Assembly (NCBI GenBank): GCA_009691925.1
Contig: SIAG01000004.1
Location: 1-27,244, forward strand
Length of the DNA stretch: 27,244 nt
DNA from: Planctomycetaceae bacterium
GTDB taxonomy: Bacteria; Planctomycetota; Planctomycetia; Pirellulales; UBA1268
Direction: 5' to 3'
The position numbers and the translations under genes are program-made. The first letter of the stretch is position 1. Every line of letters begins with the position of its first letter. Below the pieces are notes generated by a model. That model saw nothing but the letters and a program-made list of their open reading frames with translations, did no database searches and was not told where the DNA came from. Positions 12,829-21,577 of the stretch are shown here, piece by piece.

Positions 12829-13320
12829 GTGAGCAAGAAGAAGACATTCGCCCAGCGGGCCGTGGGCCTCGCCTCGCCGGTGCTGCCGGCACCAGTGGCT
12901 AAGGTCGTTGGCACGCGCTGGGGCTCGCGGCTGTTCGTCCTCCTCGTGCCGTTGCTCCTCGCCACGGGCGTCCTCACGATCAGCTGGAACAACGGCATTC
13001 CGTCGGTGAACTTCGACCGGACGCGGGCGATGATCGTCGGCCAGCGGGTCGAAAGCGAGGCGCGCCGCGCCGCGCAGGAATACACCAGCCAGCAGCAGCA
13101 GGGTGCGACCTCCCAGCAGCCGGCCTACGAGCAGCAGCCGCAGTCGTGGCAGCAGGCGCCGCAGCAGCAGTACCAGCCGCAATACCAACCGCAGCCCCAG
13201 TACCAGCCCCAGTACCAGCCCCAGTACCAGCCCCAGTACCAGCCACAGGCCCAGGGCTATCAACAGCCGGCCCCTCCGCAGCAGGCCGCCCAGCCCTACG
13301 GTCCGCGGGCCTATCGCTAG
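12829..13320 (+). CDS. Single-pass membrane protein with Gln/Pro/Tyr-repeat tail
   Basis: A 163-residue protein from GTG 12829, preceded by AGGAGG with 6-nt spacing. A basic N-terminus (S-K-K-K-T-F-A-Q-R) leads to one membrane helix (about 33-50, R-L-F-V-L-L-V-P-L-L-L-A-T-G-V-L-T-I). A short segment with F-D-R-T-R-A-M-I-V-G-Q-R-V follows, then a tail (about 84-160) almost wholly of Q, Y, P, A and S with repeated Q-Y-Q-P units. By the positive-inside rule the tail should face out. Low-complexity tails of this kind often mediate assembly or wall contact; I do not recognise a family. Bases 12600-12828 upstream hold small hairpins (for example TCTGCC/GGCAGA near 12653-12668) and nothing else clear. 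Confidence 0.8.
   Translation: MSKKKTFAQRAVGLASPVLPAPVAKVVGTRWGSRLFVLLVPLLLATGVLTISWNNGIPSVNFDRTRAMIVGQRVESEARRAAQEYTSQQQQGATSQQPAYEQQPQSWQQAPQQQYQPQYQPQPQYQPQYQPQYQPQYQPQAQGYQQPAPPQQAAQPYGPRAYR
13168..13245 (+). repeat. 12-bp tandem coding repeat
   Basis: Units of CAGTACCAGCCC (Q-Y-Q-P) start at 13168, 13180, 13198, 13210, 13222 and 13234, with a 6-bp CAGCCC at 13192. The later units are nearly identical in DNA, so copy number probably varies by slippage without changing frame. Confidence 0.9.
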
Positions 13321-13372
13321 GGCAGGATTGGCAACGAAGCTGTTGATCTCCCAACGCCGCACAACACCAAAC

Positions 13373-13404
13373 GTCCGGCGACGGGGCACGGGCGACCCCG
13401 AAGC
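13373..13404. repeat. 32-bp dispersed repeat, copy 1
   Basis: This stretch (beginning GTCCGGCGACGGGGCACGGG) is identical to 20838-20869, 7.4 kb away, also between genes. A related inverted half lies at 20732-20745. The rest of the intergenic stretch 13321-13547 has no other clear signal, apart from a TACGAT at 13488-13493 that could be a -10 element for the next gene. Confidence 0.85.
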
Positions 13405-13547
13405 GCACGTTTAACCCATATGTCCCGGTAGCGGGCCTGTGGGTGGTTCGTTCGAGCAGGCCGGCGACAGACGCCCGCCCCGGCGGGTACGATTTTTCTT
13501 TCCCCGTGCCGAGTCCGGTGCGGGCGCGACACGCCCGAGGAAAATCC

Positions 13548-14852
13548 ATGCGGCACGCACCGATCGACAACGCCCTTTTTGTCTCCCACCGCCGTCAGCT
13601 CGTGGCCCAACTCCCGCCGCGCTCGATCGCCATCATCCACGCCGCCGACATCCTTCCGCAGACTGGCGACGGCACTTTCCCGATCTATCCGGCCGCCGAT
13701 CTCTTCCATCTGACCGGGATCGAGCAGGAGGAGAGCGTGCTCGTCCTCGCGCCGCAGGCGACCGATCCGGCGCAGCGCGAGATCCTCTTTCTGCGTCAGC
13801 CGAACGAGCATCTGGCCACCTGGGAAGGGGAGAAGCTGACGAAGGAACGGGCCGAGCAGATCTCCGGGATCCCGCGGGTGCGCTGGCTCTCGGAGCTGCC
13901 CGGCGTGCTCCACATCCTGATGTGCGAGAGCGAGCGGGTCTATCTCAACTCCAACGAACACGAGCGCAACGGCACCGAGACCGATCCCCGCGACGTCCGC
14001 CACGCGCGCCAACTCATGGCCCGCTATCCGCTCCACCGCTACGAGCGGCTGGCGCCGATCATGCGGAGCTTGCGCGCGGTGAAGGACGCGACCGAGATCG
14101 AGCTCCTCCGGCGGGCGATCGACATCACCGACGTCGGCCTGCGGCGGATGCTCTCCTGCCTCAAGCCGGGGGTGATGGAATACGAGCTCGAGGCGGAGCT
14201 AATCTACGAGTTCACGAAGCACCGGGCGAAAATGGCCTACGAGCCGATCATCGCCTCGGGCAAAAGTGCTTGTGTTCTCCACTACAACACCAACGACAGG
14301 GTCTGCGACGACGGCGACCTGCTCCTCGTCGATGTCGGCGCCTGCTACGCTAACTACAACGCCGACTTGACCCGCACCTATCCGGTCAACGGCCGCTTCA
14401 CCCCGCGGCAGCGGGCCGTTTACGATGCCGTCCACCGCGTCCTCGAGGCCTCGATCAGTCGGGCGACCGTCGGCACAACCCCCCGCGACTGGCGCCGTGC
14501 GGCCCAGCTCCAAATGAACGACGAGCTGCTCGGCCTCGGCCTGATCACGCCGGAGCAGGTCGCCAAGGACAGCCTCGAGGAGCCGGCCTGCCGGAAGTAT
14601 TTCATGCACGGCTTGGGGCATTCGCTCGGCTTGGGCGTCCACGACCTCGCGCCGCTCAACGGCCCCTTCCAGCCCGGCTGGGTGATCACCGTCGAGCCGG
14701 GGATCTACATTCCGGAGGAGGGGATCGGGGTGCGCCTCGAGAATGACATCCTCGTCACCACGAGCGGCCCGGTCGATCTCTCCGCCCACGTGCCGATCCG
14801 GGCCGACGACGTGGAGCAGGTCGTCGGCCGCAGCGCCAGCGCGCGGAGCTGA
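13548..14852 (+). CDS. pepP: Xaa-Pro aminopeptidase (aminopeptidase P, M24B)
   Basis: A 434-residue cytosolic dinuclear metallopeptidase that removes the N-terminal residue from peptides whose second residue is proline. ATG 13548 has GAGG about 7 nt upstream. The N-terminal aminopeptidase P domain (about 1-150) contains F-P-I-Y-P-A-A-D-L-F-H-L-T-G. The pita-bread catalytic domain (about 180-420) shows the five metal ligands D262 (L-L-V-D-V-G), D273 (N-A-D-L-T-R-T-Y), H358 (G-L-G-H-S-L-G-L), E383 (V-E-P-G-I-Y) and E398 (V-R-L-E-N-D). Length and spacing match bacterial PepP (about 440 residues). It appears to be a single-gene unit, convergent with the LytTR regulator downstream. It has no signal peptide. 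Confidence 0.95.
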   Translation: MRHAPIDNALFVSHRRQLVAQLPPRSIAIIHAADILPQTGDGTFPIYPAADLFHLTGIEQEESVLVLAPQATDPAQREILFLRQPNEHLATWEGEKLTKERAEQISGIPRVRWLSELPGVLHILMCESERVYLNSNEHERNGTETDPRDVRHARQLMARYPLHRYERLAPIMRSLRAVKDATEIELLRRAIDITDVGLRRMLSCLKPGVMEYELEAELIYEFTKHRAKMAYEPIIASGKSACVLHYNTNDRVCDDGDLLLVDVGACYANYNADLTRTYPVNGRFTPRQRAVYDAVHRVLEASISRATVGTTPRDWRRAAQLQMNDELLGLGLITPEQVAKDSLEEPACRKYFMHGLGHSLGLGVHDLAPLNGPFQPGWVITVEPGIYIPEEGIGVRLENDILVTTSGPVDLSAHVPIRADDVEQVVGRSASARS

Positions 14853-14882
14853 CGGCCCCTGCCGGAACTGACGCAGTCCCCC

Positions 14883-15650
14883 TCACTCGCCTCCGCGCAG
14901 CTCCCGGAGCTTGACGGCTGCGGCGCGCCCGACCGGGAGGATCTCGGCGCTGCCGCTGAATGAGAGGACCGTCTCCTCCCGCGACTTCCACGTCACGAGC
15001 GAGAGCCTGGCGAGGCGGACGATCTGCGAGCGGCCGAGCCGGGGGAACAGGCCCGCGGGGAGGATCTCGGCCCATTCGGCAAGACTGCGCCGGACGGTCG
15101 CGGGCTTCCGTTCCCCCGCGAGACAGAGGCGCGAGTATTTGCCGAGCCCCTCGATCCAGAGGATGTCGTCCCGGCGGAGGATCGCCTTCTTCCCCCCGCG
15201 GAGCGTGACCGCGACGGTCGACTCCCCCTCCGCGTTCCACTCCACGGGCGACGTCGAATCGCCAGCAGGGTGCGTCGCGGGTAGCAGTTGGGTCACCCGG
15301 ATCGCCCGCAGCAGACGCCCCACGGCCACGGCTAGGCGCATCCGATCGATCGGCTTCAGAAGGTAATCGACGGCACCGACCTCGAATGCGGTGACGGCGT
15401 ATTGCGGATGGGCCGTGATGAAGCAGACGTGCGTCCGTTCGGTGAGCTCGGCGAGGAGCTTGAGCCCCGAGCCTCCGGGCAACTCGACATCGAGGAAGAG
15501 GATGTCGGGGGCATGGTCCTGGAGAAGTTTGCTTGCCTCCGCGACGCTCCGCGCAACGCCGAGCACCTCGATCTCCCTGTGGGCTGCGAGGAGGTCGGTG
15601 AGGCGCAGGCTCGAAGATTGCTCGTCGTCGACGAGGAGGGCCGTGGGCAT
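14883..15650 (-). CDS. LytTR-family response regulator (orphan)
   Basis: A 255-residue regulator that begins MPTALLVDDE, closely parallel to the one at 3138-3899. Receiver residues are D8/D9, phospho-acceptor D54 in FLDVELPGG and K99 in DYLLKP. The LytTR domain (about 150-250) has R-D-D-I-L-W-I-E-G-L-G-K-Y-S-R-L and L-G-R-S-Q-I-V-R-L. ATG 15650 is preferred over a TTG 30 bp upstream because it gives the same start as the paralogue. No kinase gene is adjacent on either side, so the partner must be encoded elsewhere, possibly the kinase at 5518-6612. The regulator may act on the divergent operon starting at 16007. Confidence 0.92.
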   Translation of the reverse strand: MPTALLVDDEQSSSLRLTDLLAAHREIEVLGVARSVAEASKLLQDHAPDILFLDVELPGGSGLKLLAELTERTHVCFITAHPQYAVTAFEVGAVDYLLKPIDRMRLAVAVGRLLRAIRVTQLLPATHPAGDSTSPVEWNAEGESTVAVTLRGGKKAILRRDDILWIEGLGKYSRLCLAGERKPATVRRSLAEWAEILPAGLFPRLGRSQIVRLARLSLVTWKSREETVLSFSGSAEILPVGRAAAVKLRELRGGE

Positions 15651-16006
15651 CGCGGGAATCTCTCGGGGCGCGGCGACCAAGGATACCTTCGGGGGCGGGC
15701 CGGCTGACCACCGGCGCGGCGTTCAGCGTCGACTCCCCACCGGGCCGCATCACCGGGGGGGCCAAAAAAAGTGTTCCACACGCCCGGGCGCCTGTCGGGC
15801 CGCCATTGAGGTTTGCCCGGCGCTGCGGGGTGTGGCAGAATTGGATAAGTTTACTGGCTGCACAGGCCGGCCGGGGGGAGATGCACGATCTGCCCGTCTC
15901 GTCTTGCGCGGCCCCGCTGATCGACCCTCGTCACCGACGACGGTCCGCGATCCTGGGCCTTCCCGCGGGATCGGCAACGCGGATCAATCTGCAGGAGAGC
16001 TGTTTC
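15651..16006. other. Divergent intergenic region between LytTR regulator and PSCyt1 operon
   Basis: A stretch of 356 bp without a gene. It must hold promoters for both directions. I see an A7 run at 15764-15770, and AGGAG followed by ATG 16007 as the ribosome binding site of the next gene. I find no convincing -35/-10 pair or repeat. Confidence 0.4.
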
Positions 16007-19000
16007 ATGCGTGGTTTTATGGTCGGTAGCAGAGGGATGTCGAAGTCGTGGCCCGGCCTCGGCATGATTCTGGCCGTGGGGATCCTCCCGGCAACCATGA
16101 CGAAGGGGGCCGAGAAGCCGATCCGTTTCGACCGCGACATCCGGCCGCTTCTCTCCGAGCATTGCTTCGCCTGCCATGGTCCCGGCAAGCAAGAAGCGGG
16201 CTTGAGGCTTGACGACGGCCCCGCGGCGCTCGCCCCCCTGGGGAGCGGTGACCGGGCGATCGTCCCGGGCGATTTAGCCGCCAGCGCCCTGATCGCCCGG
16301 ATCGCTGCCACCGATCCCGACACCGTCATGCCCCCGCCCCACGTCCACAAGGAGCTTTCGGAGGCCCAGAAGGACCTACTCACGCGCTGGATCGCGGCCG
16401 GGGCCCCGTACGAACAGCACTGGTCGTTCCGGAAGATCGTCCGCCCCGAGGTGCCGGCCGCAGCGGGCGATGCCGGCAATCCGATCGATCGTTTCCTCGA
16501 GGCGCGCGTGGCGGCCGAGGGGCTGCCGCTCAACGCCGAGGCCGACCGGCCGACGCTCATCCGCCGCGTCACCTTCGCCCTGACGGGCCTACCGCCGACC
16601 CCGGAAGATGTGGCGGCGTTCGTCGCCGATCCCGCCCCGGATGCCTATGGGAAGGTCGTCGACCGGCTGCTTACGAGCCCGCACCATGGCGAGGAGATGG
16701 CCCGCCATTGGCTCGACGTCGCGCGCTATGCCGACACCCACGGCCTTCACCTCGACAACGAGCGCCACATGTGGGCCTACCGCGACTGGGTCGTGAAGGC
16801 CTTCAACGACAACCTCCCCTTCGACCAATTCACGATTCTTCAAATCGCCGGCGATCTTCTCCCCGGCTCCACCCGCGAGCAGCAGACGGCGACCGGCTTC
16901 TCCCGCTGCAACGTGACAACAAGCGAGGGGGGATCGATCAACGAGGAGCTCCTCTTCCGCTACGCCGTCGACCGCACGGCGACGACGCTCAACGCCTGGA
17001 TGGGGCTCACCGGGCAGTGCGCCGTCTGCCACGATCACAAGTTCGATCCGATCTCGGCCAAGGATTTCTATTCGCTTTACGCCTTCTTTAACTCGGCGGC
17101 AGACCCCGGCTTCGATGGCAACATCGAGCAGACGGCACCGGTCATCAAGCTCCCCACCCCCGATCAGGAGACGGAGCTGGCGGCCCTCGAAGCGAAGCTG
17201 CCGGAGCTCGAAAAGCGGATCGAAGAGGCGGTCGCGCAGGTCGTCTATGTCGATCCGGCCACGGCCGACCCGAAGCCGGCACCGGTGACGAGTGAAACGG
17301 TCTGGCTCGACGACGATCTCCCCGCCGGCGCCTCCCCCCAGAGCAGCCCCGGTGGACCAACCTGGTTCACGGGAAGCGAGCCCGGCGCGGTGGTTTCCGG
17401 GGCGCGGTGCCTCGACCGTACCGCCACCGGCATCGGCCAGGATGTCTTCATGCCCGGCGGTGAGATCCAGGCCGGCCCCGCCGGCGGCGAGCTGTTTGCC
17501 CATGTGTGGATCGATCCGGCAGCGCCGCCGAAGGCGGTCATGATCCAGCTCCACACCGACGGCTGGGAACACCGGGCCGTCTGGGGCGAGGGGGGCGTGA
17601 TCCCGTGGGGGGCTGTCGGCCAAGCGTCGCAGCTAGTGCTCGGGCCCCTCCCTGAGGCGGGGAAGTGGGTGCGCGTGGCGTTTAAGCCGGAGAGTATCGG
17701 CGTGCCCCCCGGCACGAAGATCGGAGGCTTCGCTCTGACGCAATTCGACGGCCATGTCCGTTGGGACAAGGTCGGCCTGGCGAGCACCGACGACCCGACG
17801 GCCGATCCGGCCCGCTCATTCGCCGCCTGGTGGCAGGCGCGGGTGGGAGTCGAAAAGCTCGACGATGTGCCGGAGGGGCTGCGGGGCCCGGTTCGGGAAG
17901 GCCCCGAGAAAACGACCAATGCCGACGACATCACGCGGATCCGCCGCCACTGGCTGCGCTCCGTGTGGCGCGAGAAGCCGGAAGAGATCGCGGTGCCCGA
18001 CCGCGAGCTCGTCGAGACGCGGCGCAAGCGCGACGACCTCGAGAAGGCGCTCGTGCGGACGTTCGTATTCAACGACCTCCCGCAGATGCGTGACAGCTTC
18101 ATCATGCTCCGCGGGGCCTACAGCAAGCCGGGGGAGAAGGTGACAAGGGCCACGCCTGCCTTCCTGCCACCGCTGGCGTTCCTTGAGGGGGCGACCCCCA
18201 ATCGGCTCGATCTCGCGAAATGGATTCTCCTTCCGGAGCAGCCGCTGGTGGCGCGTGTCGCGGCTAACCGGCTCTGGCAGCAGTTCTTCGGGATGGGGCT
18301 GGTGAAGACGAGCGAAGACTTCGGTCAGCAGGGGGAGTCGCCGAGCCATCCGGAGCTCCTCGATTGGCTCGCCGTCGAATACCGCGAGAGCGGCTGGAAC
18401 ACGCGCCACGTCGTCAAGCTCCTCGTCACGAGCCGGGCGTTTTGCCGTCAGGCCTCGCTGGCGCCGGAGCACCTCGCGGCCGATCCGGAAAACAGGCTCC
18501 TCGCCCGTGGCCCGCGGATCCGCCTCGACGCCGAACAGATCCGTGACAACGCCCTGGCCGTCTCGGGGCTCCTCGTCCCCACGCTCGGTGGCCGGGGTGT
18601 CCGCCCCTACCAGCCGGACAATATCTGGGAACCGGTCGGCTTCGCCGGCTCGAACACCCAGCGCTACGCCCGCGACACCGGCCCCGCCCTTTGGCGGCGG
18701 AGCCTCTATACGTTCGTGAAGCGGACGGCGCCGCCGCCGTTCATGGTCAACTTCGATGCCCCCAATCGGGAGCAATTCTGTGGCCGCCGCGAGCGGAGTA
18801 ACACCCCGCTCCAGGCCCTCCAGCTGATGAACGACGTTCAGCATGTCGAGGCGGCCCGGGCCCTCGCCACGCGGGCCCTCGCCTCCGGCCCCGCCGACGA
18901 TGCGGCCCGGATCGACTGGCTGTTCCGCACGGTGATCGCGCGGGGAGCCGACTCGGCTGAAATGGCGGTGGTGGCCGAAGAGCTCGCCGCCCACCGCGGC

Positions 19001-19150
19001 CGCTACGCTGCCGACTCCGAGGCCGCCAAGCGGCTCGTGGCGTTGGGCGAGTCGAAGGCCCCAGAAAACATCCCGGCGGATGAACTAGCCGCCTGGACAC
19101 TCGTTTCGAACATGCTTCTCAATCTGGACGAGACCCTCTCGAGGAACTGA
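16007..19150 (+). CDS. PSCyt1/DUF1549/DUF1553 haem-binding surface protein
   Basis: A 1047-residue secreted protein of the planctomycete cytochrome-like family. ATG 16007 follows AGGAGAG by 7 nt; ATG 16037 is an alternative. A signal segment (about 11-31) leads to a PSCyt1 domain with C53-F-A-C56-H57, a c-type haem site. DUF1549/PSCyt2 follows (about 150-350), including M-A-R-H-W-L-D-V-A-R-Y-A-D-T-H-G and a second C338-A-V-C341-H342. A beta-rich, lectin-like insert spans about 440-610. DUF1553/PSD1 fills the rest (about 700-1040), with L-A-R-W-I-type repeats, N-R-L-W-Q-Q-F-F-G and R-E-Q-F-C-G-R-R-E-R-S-N-T-P-L-Q-A-L. The family is taken to act in electron transfer coupled to breakdown of complex carbon; direct biochemistry is scarce. 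It ends 4 bp before the DUF1501 gene, so both form an operon. Confidence 0.95.
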   Translation: MRGFMVGSRGMSKSWPGLGMILAVGILPATMTKGAEKPIRFDRDIRPLLSEHCFACHGPGKQEAGLRLDDGPAALAPLGSGDRAIVPGDLAASALIARIAATDPDTVMPPPHVHKELSEAQKDLLTRWIAAGAPYEQHWSFRKIVRPEVPAAAGDAGNPIDRFLEARVAAEGLPLNAEADRPTLIRRVTFALTGLPPTPEDVAAFVADPAPDAYGKVVDRLLTSPHHGEEMARHWLDVARYADTHGLHLDNERHMWAYRDWVVKAFNDNLPFDQFTILQIAGDLLPGSTREQQTATGFSRCNVTTSEGGSINEELLFRYAVDRTATTLNAWMGLTGQCAVCHDHKFDPISAKDFYSLYAFFNSAADPGFDGNIEQTAPVIKLPTPDQETELAALEAKLPELEKRIEEAVAQVVYVDPATADPKPAPVTSETVWLDDDLPAGASPQSSPGGPTWFTGSEPGAVVSGARCLDRTATGIGQDVFMPGGEIQAGPAGGELFAHVWIDPAAPPKAVMIQLHTDGWEHRAVWGEGGVIPWGAVGQASQLVLGPLPEAGKWVRVAFKPESIGVPPGTKIGGFALTQFDGHVRWDKVGLASTDDPTADPARSFAAWWQARVGVEKLDDVPEGLRGPVREGPEKTTNADDITRIRRHWLRSVWREKPEEIAVPDRELVETRRKRDDLEKALVRTFVFNDLPQMRDSFIMLRGAYSKPGEKVTRATPAFLPPLAFLEGATPNRLDLAKWILLPEQPLVARVAANRLWQQFFGMGLVKTSEDFGQQGESPSHPELLDWLAVEYRESGWNTRHVVKLLVTSRAFCRQASLAPEHLAADPENRLLARGPRIRLDAEQIRDNALAVSGLLVPTLGGRGVRPYQPDNIWEPVGFAGSNTQRYARDTGPALWRRSLYTFVKRTAPPPFMVNFDAPNREQFCGRRERSNTPLQALQLMNDVQHVEAARALATRALASGPADDAARIDWLFRTVIARGADSAEMAVVAEELAAHRGRYAADSEAAKRLVALGESKAPENIPADELAAWTLVSNMLLNLDETLSRN

Positions 19151-19154
19151 AGCC

Positions 19155-20675
19155 ATGGACCATCATCTCCCCTCCGGCCAAGACCTGCAGCTCCAGGCCT
19201 GCCGCCGCGCGTTTCTCCGCCGCTCCGGCGTCGGCGCTGGTGCTGCGGCGCTGGCGCTCCTCGACAGCCGCCGTGGCGGCGGGCTGTTTTCCCAGGCCGG
19301 CGCCGCGGCCATCGATCCGGCGGCGGGCCGCTCCGCCGCTGCCCGAGTCCACCCGCCCCTTCCGGGATTGCCCCACCACGCGCCGCGGGCGCGGAGCGTG
19401 ATCTACATCCATCCCAACGGCGGGCCGTCGCAGATCGACCTCTGGGACCACAAGCCGAAGCTCAAGGAATACTTCGACAAGGATCTCCCCCCGAGCGTCC
19501 GCGGCGACCAGCGGCTTTCGACGATGACCAGCGGCCAGCAGCGCTTCCCGGTGGCGCCGTCGAAGTTCAAGTTCGAGCAGCGCGGCGCCTGCGGCCGGTG
19601 GATCAACGCCGAACTGCTCCCGCACACGGCGGGGATCGTCGACGACCTGGCGCTCGTCAAGAGCGTGTTCACCAACGCCATCAATCACGACCCGGCTTGC
19701 ACCTACGTGATGACCGGCAGCGAAGTGCCGGGGAAGGGGAGCCTGGGGAGCTGGCTCGCCTACGGCTTGGGGAGTGAGAACGACGATCTTCCGGCTTTCG
19801 TCGTGTTCACACCGCAGCCCGACATCAATCCTTCGCAGGCGCTGTTCACGCGGATGTGGTCGAGCGGCTTCCTTCCCACGCGCTTCACTGGTGTCACGAT
19901 GCGTGGCTCGGGGGATCCTGTCCTCTATCTCCCCAACCCCGACGGCGTGACCCGGACCGACCGACGCGTGATGCTCGACGCCCTCGGCAAGCTCAACGCC
20001 CGCGGCCACGACCGCTTTCACGACCCCGAAACGCAGACCCGCATCGCGCAATACGAGATGGCCTTCCGGATGCAGGCGAGCGTGCCCGATCTGGTCGACC
20101 TCAGCGGTGAAACGACCCAGACGCTCGCCATGTACGGCGACGACGTCAGCAAGCCCGGCTCCTTCACCCACAGCTTGATCCTCGCCCGCCGGCTCGTCGA
20201 GCGCGGCGTTCGCGTCGTGCAGATCCTCCACCGCGGCTGGGATCATCACGGCAATCTTCCCAACGATCTCAAGGCCCAGTGCCTCGACACAGATCAGGCG
20301 ACGGCCGCGCTCGTCAAGGACCTGAAGGCCCGCGGGATGCTCGACGACACCCTCGTCGTCTGGGGAGGGGAGTTCGGCCGCACCGTCTATTCGCAGGGGA
20401 CGCTCACCGCCGACACCTACGGCCGCGACCACCATCCGCGAAACTTCTGCATGTGGATGGCCGGCGGCGGCACCAAGGGGGGGACGGTCCTCGGGGAGAC
20501 CGACGACTTCAGCTACAACATCGTCGAGAACCCTGTCGATGTGAACTCCTTCAACGCCACGCTCCTCCATCTGATGGGGATCGACCACGAACGGTTCACG
20601 TTCAAGTTCCAGGGGCTCGACCAGCGGCTCACGGGCGTCGAAGAGCAGCACGTCCTCAAGTCGCTGCTGGCGTAA
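19155..20675 (+). CDS. DUF1501 family protein, Tat-exported
   Basis: A 506-residue protein. C-R-R-A-F-L-R-R-S-G-V-G-A-G-A-A-A-L-A-L-L (about 15-35) is a strong twin-arginine signal, so the folded protein should be exported. The DUF1501 core shows V-I-Y-I-H-P-N-G-G-P-S-Q-I-D-L-W-D-H-K-P (about 82-101), G-V-R-V-V-Q-I-L-H-R-G-W-D-H-H-G (about 350-365), L-V-V-W-G-G-E-F-G-R-T (about 397-407) and Y-G-R-D-H-H-P-R-N-F. The His/Asp-rich positions are typical of the alkaline-phosphatase-like superfamily. It is the partner of the DUF1553 protein just upstream. The shorter paralogue at 31-1347 sits in the same arrangement. Confidence 0.95.
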   Translation: MDHHLPSGQDLQLQACRRAFLRRSGVGAGAAALALLDSRRGGGLFSQAGAAAIDPAAGRSAAARVHPPLPGLPHHAPRARSVIYIHPNGGPSQIDLWDHKPKLKEYFDKDLPPSVRGDQRLSTMTSGQQRFPVAPSKFKFEQRGACGRWINAELLPHTAGIVDDLALVKSVFTNAINHDPACTYVMTGSEVPGKGSLGSWLAYGLGSENDDLPAFVVFTPQPDINPSQALFTRMWSSGFLPTRFTGVTMRGSGDPVLYLPNPDGVTRTDRRVMLDALGKLNARGHDRFHDPETQTRIAQYEMAFRMQASVPDLVDLSGETTQTLAMYGDDVSKPGSFTHSLILARRLVERGVRVVQILHRGWDHHGNLPNDLKAQCLDTDQATAALVKDLKARGMLDDTLVVWGGEFGRTVYSQGTLTADTYGRDHHPRNFCMWMAGGGTKGGTVLGETDDFSYNIVENPVDVNSFNATLLHLMGIDHERFTFKFQGLDQRLTGVEEQHVLKSLLA

Positions 20676-21009
20676 GCGACCCACGAACCTCAGCAAGCCG
20701 TGAGAAGCCCAACGCTCGGCACCGCCAGCGAGGGGTCGCCCGTGCTCCGAGAGCCGGCCTCGCCGGTCAGCGCAGGATAGGAGGGCGAAAGCGCAAGCGG
20801 CGCGGAGAGAGCCGAGGCCATGGATGGCCTTTGGGTAGTCCGGCGACGGGGCACGGGCGACCCCGAAGCCACGCTTGGCCCGAATCGAGGAAGCCCACAG
20901 GCGGCCTTGGCCCGGATGCCAACACCCCGGCCGCGCTCACCCGGGCGCTCGAATCCGCTATGCTCGTTGCGACGATTTAACCCAGAGGAATCCCAGAGGA
21001 ACCCTTTCC
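20676..21009. other. Intergenic region with an inverted-repeat element and FKBP promoter
   Basis: A 334-bp stretch without a gene. It holds the inverted repeat described at 20732-20864. Near its right end TATGCT (20959-20964) could be a -10 element for the FKBP gene, and CCCAGAGGAA is repeated at 20981-20990 and 20992-21001, giving two ribosome-binding-like sites. Only the second (9 nt from ATG 21010) is well spaced. Confidence 0.5.
20732..20864. repeat. Inverted-repeat element containing the dispersed 32-bp repeat, copy 2
   Basis: GGGGTCGCCCGTGC (20732-20745) and GCACGGGCGACCCC (20851-20864) are exact reverse complements 105 bp apart. The right arm belongs to 20838-20869, identical over 32 bp to 13373-13404. 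Weaker complementarity continues outside the arms (AACGCTCGG on the left, ACGCTTGG on the right). It resembles a small palindromic intergenic element or a structured RNA. Confidence 0.6.
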
Positions 21010-21486
21010 ATGCGTCTGTTCGCCTGCTCCCTGCTCCTCCTGGCCTTCGCCATCACCCTTCCGGAGACTTCCGTGTCCGCCGCTGATACCGACGTTCCCC
21101 TCCCCACGCTCCCCAAGGGCGCGGGCACCCTCGACGCCGATCCCCCCAAGACCTTCATGAAGACCGCTTCCGGTCTCCAGTACCGCGTCCTCCGCACGGG
21201 GCAAGGGGTCAACCCCAAGGCGAGCAACACCGTGAAGGTCAACTACCACGGCTGGCTCGACGACGGGAAGGTGTTTGACAGCTCCTACAAGCGTGGCGAG
21301 CCGATCGAGTTCGGCCTCACCCAGGTGATCCCCGGCTGGACCGAGGGGATGCAGCTGGTGGGGAAGGGGGGCATGATCGAGCTCCTCATCCCCAGCAACC
21401 TTGGCTACGGCAAACGCGGTGCCGGCGCCGCCATTCCCCCCGACGCCACGCTCCACTTCCTCGTCGAGCTCATCGACGTCCGCTGA
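21010..21486 (+). CDS. FKBP-type peptidyl-prolyl isomerase, secreted
   Basis: A 158-residue enzyme that isomerises X-Pro bonds in exported proteins. ATG 21010 follows AGAGGA by 9 nt. MRLFACSLLLLAFAITLPET then S-V-S-A-A is a signal peptide. A linker (about 25-50) leads to one FKBP domain (about 52-158): V-N-Y-H-G-W-L-D-D-G-K-V-F-D-S-S (substrate pocket Tyr and Asp), V-I-P-G-W-T-E-G-M, and G-Y-G-K-R-G-A-G-A-A-I-P-P-D-A-T-L-H-F. All aromatic pocket residues expected of active FKBPs (Y, F, D, V-I, W, Y, F) are visible. It stands downstream of the DUF1501 gene, with its own promoter and a strong terminator. It is the second secreted prolyl isomerase in the window. Confidence 0.94.
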   Translation: MRLFACSLLLLAFAITLPETSVSAADTDVPLPTLPKGAGTLDADPPKTFMKTASGLQYRVLRTGQGVNPKASNTVKVNYHGWLDDGKVFDSSYKRGEPIEFGLTQVIPGWTEGMQLVGKGGMIELLIPSNLGYGKRGAGAAIPPDATLHFLVELIDVR

Positions 21487-21516
21487 TCTCGATCGACGGC
21501 AATCGGACAAACACCA

Positions 21517-21550
21517 CGGCCCGCGCGGGGCGATCCCGCGCGGGCCGTTT
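21517..21550 (+). terminator. Rho-independent terminator after the FKBP gene
   Basis: CGGCCCGCGCGGG (21517-21529) and CCCGCGCGGGCCG (21535-21547) form a perfect 13-bp stem with the loop GCGAT, followed by TTT. It lies 30 bp after the FKBP stop and between convergent genes, so it may serve both. Confidence 0.85.
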
Positions 21551-21577
21551 GCATCGAGGTGACCTTCAGGCGGAGTC

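Noticed and set aside
13168..13245. Possible CRISPR-like array
   Set aside because: The period is 12 bp with no spacers, and it codes for Q-Y-Q-P within an open gene.
19119..20696. Minus-strand open frame of 525 codons
   Set aside because: It is wholly antisense to the DUF1501 gene, whose motifs are unmistakable; the antisense product shows no domain.
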